IMG/VR virus record: IMGVR_UViG_3300046010_011944 | Coordinates: 1 to 27,111 of that record | DNA: 27,111 bases | DNA from: a virus | Strand: one strand, 5' to 3' | Shown: positions 22,532 through 27,111 of the stretch, in pieces | How positions within the stretch are numbered: the stretch's first letter is position 1 | Layout: each line of letters starts with the position of its first letter | The notes under the pieces: model-generated | What the model was told of the DNA's origin: nothing | The model's database searches: none | Seen by the model: the letters and a program-made list of their open reading frames with translations, nothing else | Position numbers and translations under genes: made by a program

Positions 22532-22592
22532 CCGGCATACCACGATCCGGACGCCGCGTACACTTATGGGAGCAAACTACACAACGGCGCCG

Positions 22593-22773
22593 GCGTAGCG
22601 CATATTGTAGCGAAATGTGGTGCCTAAGTTGTTGATTCTATTAGGGGCTGCTACTAGCTACATGCTACAGATTCTATTCTTCCGTCTCTTCTAGAGAGAG
22701 AGAGTAGATAATATCCTTTATAATAGAGAGATTCTAGTATAGGAACCGGCTGTAGTGTGTAGCATTCTGTAGC
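22593..22773. repeat. Clustered GTAGC-type heptamer motifs
   Basis: GTAGC lies at 22595 and 22607; GCTAC at 22650, 22657 and 22664 (exactly 7 bp apart); GTAGT/GTAGC at 22752, 22759 and 22769. The middle array is inverted relative to the last. The surroundings share TGTAGC. These could be iterons or sites for a repressor. Confidence 0.7.
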
Positions 22774-22827
22774 GGGTCCTTAGTTACCACATAATCTGTT
22801 TACTAGTTACTTTACACATACTAGAAT
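22731..22827. repeat. 10-bp inverted repeat overlapping the early promoter
   Basis: ATTCTAGTAT (22731-22740) and ATACTAGAAT (22818-22827) are exact inverted copies 77 bp apart. The right copy contains the -10 box of the rightward promoter. It may mark paired operator sites or a second, leftward -10-like box. Confidence 0.6.
22799..22827 (+). promoter_or_regulatory. Rightward early promoter candidate P1
   Basis: TTTACT (22799-22804), 17 bp, then TAGAAT (22822-22827). It would start transcription near 22834 for the gene beginning at 22860. The spacer holds CTAGT (22803-22807) and ACTAG (22820-22824), a weak inverted repeat. Confidence 0.65.
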
Positions 22828-22859
22828 GGCAACGCCGTCAACCACTTAGGAGCATAATC

Positions 22860-23246
22860 ATGGAACAAATTCCAACACCGGTTCAAGCACTGTCACAAAT
22901 TGTGGAAGCGCTTGGCCCAAAGAAGCGCGAAGCTTTGCAGCTTGCAATCAAATCTCTTCAACTAATTGTGGAGCCCAAACAATCATCAGGGCCAGGATCT
23001 TTTTGGGCAGATCCAGAACGAGGGGCCAGGGCGCGCGAAGCAATGAAGGCGTCTTGGGCGGCCAGAAAGCCAGACATGCAAGTCACATGGCGGACAAGTG
23101 GAGAGCAACGAATAGTAAAGGGCTACGACGAACTGCCAAAATTAGTTGGCAGAGCCGAGATGACGATCCGCATTGCTATCTCAAAGGGAAGAGGCGTAGC
23201 CTATTTCATGCACAACGACGACGTCATCACGGTTCAACGTCTCTAA
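22860..23246 (+). CDS. Small DNA-binding-like early protein
   Basis: 128 residues, preceded by TTAGGAG. The N-terminal half is helical (VQALSQIVEALGPKKREALQ). The C-terminal part, KGYDELPKLVGRAEMTIRI followed by AISKGRG, resembles the helix-turn-helix of NUMOD-like or small phage regulators, with a short beta end (VITVQRL). It is the first gene of the early strand, next to the divergent control region, so a regulator acting on the repeated motifs there is plausible. The family is not recognised with certainty and the DNA-binding role is inferred. Confidence 0.7.
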   Translation: MEQIPTPVQALSQIVEALGPKKREALQLAIKSLQLIVEPKQSSGPGSFWADPERGARAREAMKASWAARKPDMQVTWRTSGEQRIVKGYDELPKLVGRAEMTIRIAISKGRGVAYFMHNDDVITVQRL

Positions 23247-23253
23247 CCACCTG

Positions 23254-23282
23254 TTTACAAGACAGTTCGCGCGAACTATAGT
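23254..23282 (+). promoter_or_regulatory. Rightward promoter candidate P2 with operator-like palindrome
   Basis: TTTACA (23254-23259), 17 bp, TATAGT (23277-23282). The spacer contains AGTTCGCGCGAACT (23264-23277), a perfect palindrome immediately before the -10 box, which looks like an operator. Transcription would start near 23289, at the first base of the long-range RNA helix. Confidence 0.7.
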
Positions 23283-23461
23283 CCTCTCGTCCGCTCGACT
23301 CGCCGTGTCTCCTTAAAGCGCCTAGCGCTCGGGTCCCACGTCATCATCCCTCAGCAAGATGGCCGTCGAGCGGACACCTTTACTTGCGGCTGAGCGCAAG
23401 ATGCGAAGAGGCTAGCTGCTGAGGGTAGCCATAAGATGACAGTTGTGAAGGGGAACCCGAA
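23283..23461 (+). ncRNA. Structured leader RNA upstream of the primase gene (candidate)
   Basis: Elements read by eye: a long-range 11-bp helix (GTCCGCTCGAC 23289-23299 with GTCGAGCGGAC 23365-23375) enclosing a hairpin AGCGC-CTA-GCGCT (23317-23329); a hairpin CTTGCG/CGCAAG (23383-23388, 23395-23400); and GGCTA/TAGCC (23410-23414, 23426-23430). The loop of the third, TGCTGAGGG (23417-23425), is complementary to CCCTCAGCA (23348-23356) inside the first. There is no long reading frame. It may be a cis regulator of the primase gene, a small RNA, or an origin structure. Confidence 0.55.
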
Positions 23462-25564
23462 TTGGCAACACGATCCAAGAAGACGGCGTCAACCGCCGAC
23501 CAGAAAGCGCTCGCCCTAGGCGAGGCCAAACTGAATACCTCCGGACTCACACTCAACGATGCTAAGCAACTCGGCATCACATGCCTCGGCGCCATCGCCG
23601 TCAGCAACCTGCATCCTGCCTTCAAGCCGCTTTGCAGCTTGCGCCTCGATTACCTCGATCATCACGGCCACCCACTGCCTGACTGGCCAGGAGCCAAGCC
23701 CTTCTATCGGCTTCGCTACTTAGAAACCCCGACCGACTTTTCTGCAATGACTGAGAAGAAGCAGGTCCGCTACGTGCAGGAGCCGAACACCGCGCCCGTT
23801 GCCTACTATCCAGGCAACCAAGACTGGACGAAGATTGTTGGCGACACCGACAAGCCGCTGATTCTCACCGAGGGTGAACTCAAGGCAGCCAAGGCCTGTA
23901 AGGAGGGCTTCCCTACCATCGGTCTGGGTGGCGTGTACAACTGGCGCAGCCATAAGCTGGGATTGACCTGGTTGCCGAGCCTCGACCCCGTGCAGTGGGT
24001 GAAGCGCAACGTCTACATCTGCTTCGACTCGGATTACACCTCAAACCCCATGGTCTGCTCGGCACTCAGGGAGCTAGCTGAGGAGCTCCATCGTCGCGGC
24101 GCGTTCGTGCACCTGATCAGCCTGCCGCAGCTGCACGGCCTCGAGAAGGTAGGTCTCGACGACTTCCTCGTGCATGCTGGGCCGTCCGCTGTCGAGATGT
24201 TCCGCCAGCTGCTGGCTGAGGCTGAGCCACTGGGGCTGACGAAGCCGCTTTGGAGTCTCAATGAGAAGTACGTCTATGTGCAGGACCCCGGCCTGATCGT
24301 GGACCAGGGTACGCGGTTCAAAGCAAGCCCATCTGCATTCAAGGAGCACCTGCAGGCGCCGCTCAACTATCAGGAGCGTGGACTGAAGCCCGATGGTTCC
24401 ATCTCCTTCAAGACCGTCTCAGCAGCTGCTGCCTGGCTCAAGTGGCCACTCCGCACGGAGGTCACGAAGCTCACGTACCAACCAGGTGCTGAGCGCTTCG
24501 TGCAGGAGCCGCGCCCCATGTTCAACATCTGGCCAGGCTGGGGTATTCAGCCGATCGAGGACGATGTGTCCCCGTTCTTGGAGCTGGTCAAGCACATCTT
24601 CACGAATGTCGAGCCGGAGGCCATGCAGTGGTTCTTGCGCTGGTGTGCCTACCCGCTTCAGCATCCAGGGACGAAGTTGTTCAGCTCCTCAGTCCTGCAC
24701 GGCATTCGGCACGGCACCGGCAAGTCACTGATCGGCTACACGCTGGGCCGGATCTATGGACAGAACTTCACTGAGATTAGTCAGATGGACCTGCATAACA
24801 GCTTCAATGAGTGGGCTGAGGGCAAGCAGTTCGTCATGGGGGACGACGTGACTGGGTCGAACAAGCGGGCCGACGCCGACTTTCTCAAGAAGCTCATCAC
24901 GCAGCGAGAGCTCCGAGTCAATGGCAAGTACGTGCCCACGTACGTCGTGCCTGACTGCATCAACTACTTCTTCACGGCCAACCACCCAGACAGCTTCTTC
25001 CTGGAAGACGATGACCGCCGCTTCTTCATCCACGAGGTGCGAGTCGGGCCGATGGACGAGGAGTTCTACATGAACTACGACCTGTGGCTGGACACCGGTG
25101 GCTCAGCGGCTGTGTTCCATTACCTGCTGAACCTAGACCTTGGCGACTTCAATCCGGCAGCACCTGCCTTCAGGACAGCGGCCAAGGAGCGCATGATCGC
25201 GAACGTGCAGTCCGACCTGGCCGGCTGGGTGCGCCAGCTCATGGCGACTCCGGACTACGTGCTGCGGGTTGGTGAGGTGCCGGTTACCAAGGAGCTGTTT
25301 ACCTCGAAGGAGCTGCTGCAGTTCTACGATCCGTCAGGGAAGACAGGGACTACAGCCAACGGTCTGGGCCGCGAGCTGGCACGGGCTGGGCTCCATCAGA
25401 TCTGCAACGGCAAGCCGATTCGCTTGACCGATGGGTCCCAGGGTCGCTACTACGCTGTGCGGAACCTTGACCACTGGGCAATGAAGGGGACTCCTCAAAC
25501 TGCGGTTCAGCACCTTGAGAGTTGGGGTATGAAGCAGACCGGTAAAAAAGTTGCAAAATATTGA
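23462..25564 (+). CDS. Primase-helicase (TOPRIM-like plus SF3-type ATPase)
   Basis: 700 residues with a TTG start at 23462, supported by AAGGGG 8 nt upstream. Residues about 130-240 look like a TOPRIM/DUF3854 domain: LILTEGELKAAKAC (Glu136) and VYICFDSDYTSNP (Asp189, Asp191). Residues about 380-530 form a superfamily-3-like helicase: Walker A GIRHGTGKS at 414-422, KQFVMGDDV (Walker B-like) at 455-463, the sensor region FFTANHPDS near 503-511 and DDDRRFF near 516-522. The C-terminal region is a helical DNA-binding-like domain. It would prime and unwind phage DNA during replication. Confidence 0.9.
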   Translation: MATRSKKTASTADQKALALGEAKLNTSGLTLNDAKQLGITCLGAIAVSNLHPAFKPLCSLRLDYLDHHGHPLPDWPGAKPFYRLRYLETPTDFSAMTEKKQVRYVQEPNTAPVAYYPGNQDWTKIVGDTDKPLILTEGELKAAKACKEGFPTIGLGGVYNWRSHKLGLTWLPSLDPVQWVKRNVYICFDSDYTSNPMVCSALRELAEELHRRGAFVHLISLPQLHGLEKVGLDDFLVHAGPSAVEMFRQLLAEAEPLGLTKPLWSLNEKYVYVQDPGLIVDQGTRFKASPSAFKEHLQAPLNYQERGLKPDGSISFKTVSAAAAWLKWPLRTEVTKLTYQPGAERFVQEPRPMFNIWPGWGIQPIEDDVSPFLELVKHIFTNVEPEAMQWFLRWCAYPLQHPGTKLFSSSVLHGIRHGTGKSLIGYTLGRIYGQNFTEISQMDLHNSFNEWAEGKQFVMGDDVTGSNKRADADFLKKLITQRELRVNGKYVPTYVVPDCINYFFTANHPDSFFLEDDDRRFFIHEVRVGPMDEEFYMNYDLWLDTGGSAAVFHYLLNLDLGDFNPAAPAFRTAAKERMIANVQSDLAGWVRQLMATPDYVLRVGEVPVTKELFTSKELLQFYDPSGKTGTTANGLGRELARAGLHQICNGKPIRLTDGSQGRYYAVRNLDHWAMKGTPQTAVQHLESWGMKQTGKKVAKY

Positions 25565-25573
25565 AAATAGGTG

Positions 25574-25602
25574 TTTACAACTCAGCAAGTCCACACTAGA
25601 AT
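25574..25602 (+). promoter_or_regulatory. Rightward promoter candidate P3
   Basis: TTTACA (25574-25579), 17 bp, TAGAAT (25597-25602), 45 bp before the next ATG. The spacer contains one arm of a 12-bp inverted repeat, CTCAGCAAGTCC (25581-25592); the other arm, GGACTTGCTGAG (25626-25637), covers the ribosome-binding region. A CGGTC/GACCG hairpin (25610-25626) would begin the transcript. Confidence 0.7.
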
Positions 25603-25637
25603 CTAATCACGGTCAACGCTCGACCGGACTTGCTGAG
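25581..25637 (+). repeat. 12-bp inverted repeat spanning promoter P3 and leader
   Basis: CTCAGCAAGTCC and GGACTTGCTGAG are exact inverted copies separated by 33 bp. The first lies between the -35 and -10 boxes and the second next to the TGAGGAG site, so DNA-level operator pairing seems more likely than RNA pairing. Confidence 0.75.
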
Positions 25638-25646
25638 GAGATTCAA

Positions 25647-25862
25647 ATGGCACACGCAACCAAACAGTTCTTCGCCACGCGCAACGGCAAACACGGCGCC
25701 ACAATCGTAACAACGCGCACCGGCGTAAAGGCCGCGCTGATTGGCAATTTTAAAGGCGAGGGATTCCGCGTCATCAGTCTTCACAACCGTGAAGAACTTG
25801 CCCGGCCAGAGGACGTCGCGAATAGTGACTTCACTGACATTCAGATCGCCTATCCAATCTAA
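25647..25862 (+). CDS. Small early protein, 71 residues
   Basis: The ATG at 25647 follows TTGCTGAGGAGATTCAAA, which is repeated before the next gene. The protein is beta-rich and small (ATKQFFATRNGKHGATIVTT, then GVKAALIGNFKGEGFRVISL). The family is not recognised. A strong hairpin with a GAAA loop follows its stop. Early-expressed small phage proteins often modify host functions, but nothing here shows which. Confidence 0.75.
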   Translation: MAHATKQFFATRNGKHGATIVTTRTGVKAALIGNFKGEGFRVISLHNREELARPEDVANSDFTDIQIAYPI

Positions 25863-25867
25863 ACCAA

Positions 25868-25885
25868 GGCCCGGGAAACCGGGCC
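25868..25885 (+). terminator. GAAA-loop hairpin between two small genes
   Basis: GGCCCGG (25868-25874), GAAA, CCGGGCC (25879-25885): a perfect 7-bp stem. The following GCTCTAACC is U-poor, so termination would be weak; stabilising or processing the upstream mRNA is an alternative. Confidence 0.55.
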
Positions 25886-25912
25886 GCTCTAACCTTGCTG
25901 AGGAGATTCAAA

Positions 25913-26134
25913 ATGAGTGAAGTGAAACGTTGGCTAAGCCCAGTTCCTGGGTTCTGCGAAGTTTGTGACGGTCCAATCCATGAAGTGTTCTACGACGCCA
26001 AGACTGTCCAAGGTCCTTGGGCTTGTATGTGCAAGACCTGTTTCACACTTGGCCCAGGTATTGGCAAGCTCGGTTCCGGTCTTGGACAGGAGTACACCGA
26101 ACAGGGACATCATTGGATTAAGACCGGCGGATAA
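25913..26134 (+). CDS. Small protein with a CxxC pair (zinc-finger-like)
   Basis: 73 residues. FCEVCDGPIHEVFYDAK and MCKTCFTLGPGIGKLG carry CxxC and CxxC pairs about 26 residues apart, a probable zinc-binding knuckle. A DAKTVQGPWACMC segment lies between. The ATG follows the same TTGCTGAGGAGATTCAAA leader as the previous gene. Function unknown; similar small zinc-ribbon proteins are common in phages. Confidence 0.78.
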   Translation: MSEVKRWLSPVPGFCEVCDGPIHEVFYDAKTVQGPWACMCKTCFTLGPGIGKLGSGLGQEYTEQGHHWIKTGG

Positions 26135-26162
26135 ATATTAGCCAAATAATTGAAACCACATA

Positions 26163-26191
26163 TTTACTATAGTCCGCTTGGACTGTATTAT
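26163..26191 (+). promoter_or_regulatory. Rightward promoter candidate P4 with operator-like repeat
   Basis: TTTACT (26163-26168), 17 bp, TATTAT (26186-26191). AGTCC-GCTT-GGACT (26171-26184) lies in the spacer just before the -10 box, matching the layout AGTYC-N4-GRACT seen in P2. It would drive the gene at 26247. Confidence 0.65.
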
Positions 26192-26246
26192 CTAACCTGC
26201 TGAGGGACAAGCCCGAAGCTCACTCAACCACCTGAAGGAGTTCAAC

Positions 26247-26450
26247 ATGAGTAAGTTGCTCGAAGATCCGAAAGTCGCCGCCCTCGTCGAAAAGACCGAG
26301 AAGAATGCCACCAAAGCTGAAACCAAGCGTGTCCTGTCCATCATCAAGGACTGCAAGGAAGCCAACAAGGTCGAAGAAAACAAGGCCACCAAGAAGGTTG
26401 TGGCTGACCTGCTCAAGGCCCTGGAAGCCGGCATCAAGGAAGCTGCATAA
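26247..26450 (+). CDS. Small Lys/Glu-rich helical protein
   Basis: 67 residues, very rich in Lys, Glu and Ala, probably one long helix or helical hairpin (LLEDPKVAALVEKTEKNATK, KKVVADLLKALEAGIKEAA). AAGGAG precedes the ATG. It has its own promoter-like site and is followed by a strong terminator, so it may be a single-gene unit. The family is not recognised. Confidence 0.75.
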   Translation: MSKLLEDPKVAALVEKTEKNATKAETKRVLSIIKDCKEANKVEENKATKKVVADLLKALEAGIKEAA

Positions 26451-26468
26451 GCAAGCTGTCCAATGGAT

Positions 26469-26493
26469 AGGAGACTTCGGTCTCCTTTCTTTT
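26469..26493 (+). terminator. UUCG-loop intrinsic terminator
   Basis: AGGAGAC (26469-26475), TTCG, GTCTCCT (26480-26486) and then TTCTTTT form a textbook terminator with a 7-bp stem and stable UUCG loop. It ends the unit of the 67-residue gene. Confidence 0.88.
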
Positions 26494-26520
26494 CACCTCA
26501 ATGTAAGCAAGGAGTTTCAC

Positions 26521-26733
26521 ATGCGTTGTTATCTCGTAACAGGACCCGGTGCTAAGCGCTACGGCAGCACCCAAGCCGATGCTCGCAACAAGCGGGAAGA
26601 ACTGGTCGAGCTGATCGGCTGCAAGAAGAAGGACGTCGAGATTGAGGAGGTTGAAGTGCCTGTGTCCAAGGCTGATCTGCTCGAGTTCATCAATGGTTTG
26701 TGCGCCGAGTCCGATAAGGTAGAAGCAGAATGA
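26521..26733 (+). CDS. Small hypothetical protein, 70 residues
   Basis: MRCYLVTGPGAKRYGSTQAD followed by a charged helical region (ARNKREELVELIGCKKKDVE, VSKADLLEFINGLCAESDK). AAGGAG lies upstream of the ATG. The stop overlaps the thyX start in an ATGA junction, so the two are co-translated. A role next to ThyX is possible but no motif supports one. The longer frame beginning at 26305 in this region crosses the 67-residue gene and the terminator, so it is not used here. Confidence 0.75.
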   Translation: MRCYLVTGPGAKRYGSTQADARNKREELVELIGCKKKDVEIEEVEVPVSKADLLEFINGLCAESDKVEAE

Positions 26734-27111
26734 GCCAAGTCCGTCTGATCGCATTCACCCAGCCGTTGGAGCTGGAAGGCGTGCAGACGGGCGAGGAGCT
26801 GGTTGCCTACTGCGCTCGGGTCTCGAACCCGGGCAACCAAGCCAACCACGAGACTGCTCCACGTCTGCTGAACTACCTAGTCCGCAACCAACACTGGTCT
26901 CCCTTTGAGATGGCCCATGCGGTCATCGAGATTACCACGACCCGCGACATCGCTCGACAGATCCTGCGCCACCGTAGTTTCTCCTTCCAAGAGTTCAGTC
27001 AGCGCTACGCCGAGGTCGATGCTGAACCGATACTACGTGAGGCTAGGATGCAGGATGCTAAGAACCGCCAAGCAAGCATCGATGTGAATGACACAGATCT
27101 GCAAGCGTCTC
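26730..27111 (+). CDS. thyX: Flavin-dependent thymidylate synthase ThyX, 3' truncated
   Basis: The first 127 residues are visible; the window ends inside the gene. The signature RHRSFSFQEFSQRY at 80-93 matches the ThyX motif RHRxxSxNExSxRY, with Gln for Asn. The conserved HWSPFEMAH (55-63) and CARVSNPGN (28-36) also fit. ThyX makes dTMP from dUMP using FAD, NADPH and methylenetetrahydrofolate. The start overlaps the previous stop by 4 nt. Its presence makes a second dTMP enzyme (the ThyA-like protein) unnecessary. Confidence 0.93.
   Translation, partial: MSQVRLIAFTQPLELEGVQTGEELVAYCARVSNPGNQANHETAPRLLNYLVRNQHWSPFEMAHAVIEITTTRDIARQILRHRSFSFQEFSQRYAEVDAEPILREARMQDAKNRQASIDVNDTDLQAS

Larger units (their letters stand above)
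22454..22859. other. Divergent control region, possible origin
   Basis: This 406-bp gap without a gene separates the leftward late genes from the rightward early genes. It holds a leftward promoter-like site (22503-22531), a rightward one (22799-22827), eight GTAGC/GTAGT-type motifs partly in 7-bp register (22593-22773), an AT-rich and GA-repeat stretch (22692-22740) and a 10-bp inverted repeat. Such a mix fits a regulatory switch or replication origin. Confidence 0.6.

Noticed and set aside
22454-22543. N-terminal extension of the small terminase
   Set aside because: The extension lacks a ribosome-binding site, covers the predicted leftward promoter, and the GGARPGAGRK motif normally lies at the extreme N-terminus.
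26305-26520. 142-residue frame starting inside the 67-residue gene
   Set aside because: It would run through a strong UUCG-loop terminator in another frame; the ATG at 26521 has a good ribosome-binding site.
1-27111. tRNA genes or integrase/attachment site
   Set aside because: No cloverleaf, recombinase motif or att-like core was noticed in either strand.

Overview
The window is a 27.1 kb piece of a double-stranded DNA tailed phage (Caudoviricetes) with a short-tailed, P22-type virion. The large block of genes on the minus strand follows the P22 morphogenesis order: small and large terminase, portal, scaffold, coat, gp4-like tail accessory factor, gp10-like stabilisation protein, three ejection proteins and a receptor-binding protein with a P22-tailspike-like head-binding domain. 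The muramidase endolysin and the S74-chaperoned fibre indicate a Gram-negative host, probably a proteobacterium of moderately high GC. No integrase, CI-like repressor, tRNA, RNA polymerase or CRISPR array was seen. Both ends cut through genes.

Layout. (1) Positions 1-3668, plus strand: end of an unknown gene, a SAM methyltransferase, then a tight row of four nucleotide genes: MazG/HisE-like pyrophosphohydrolase, P-loop deoxynucleotide kinase fused to a uracil-DNA-glycosylase-like domain, ThyA-like enzyme and dCMP deaminase. (2) 3670-3780: convergent terminator region. (3) 3781-5228, minus: lysis module. (4) 5225-22453, minus: tail fibre, ejection proteins, tail and head completion, coat, scaffold, portal and terminase, mostly with start/stop overlaps or gaps of a few bases. 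(5) 22454-22859: divergent control region with promoter-like sequences on both strands, repeated GTAGC-type heptamers and an AT-rich stretch; it may be an operator region or a replication origin. (6) 22860-27111, plus: small regulator-like gene, a 215-nt spacer rich in RNA hairpins, a primase-helicase, four small unknown genes and the start of thyX.

How it works together. The four genes at 1107-3668 parallel the T4 enzymes that make hydroxymethyl-dCTP (dCTPase, dNMP kinase, dCMP hydroxymethylase, dCMP deaminase). The ThyA-like protein has Asp where thymidylate synthases have the dUMP-selecting Asn, and the phage also carries ThyX, which would make dTMP. I infer that the phage makes a modified pyrimidine, most likely 5-hydroxymethyl-dC, less likely 5-hydroxymethyl-dU. 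The kinase/UDG-like fusion is the least explained part.

Regulation. Five promoter-like sites share a TTTAC(A/T) -35 box, exactly 17 bp of spacer and a -10 box close to TATAAT. Several carry inverted repeats in the spacer, and three of the predicted transcripts would begin with a hairpin. The spacer before the primase can form an 11-bp long-range helix, three local hairpins and a 9-nt loop-loop pairing. One of its loops is also complementary to the ribosome-binding regions of two small downstream genes. All readings are by eye; no fold, alignment or database search was run.
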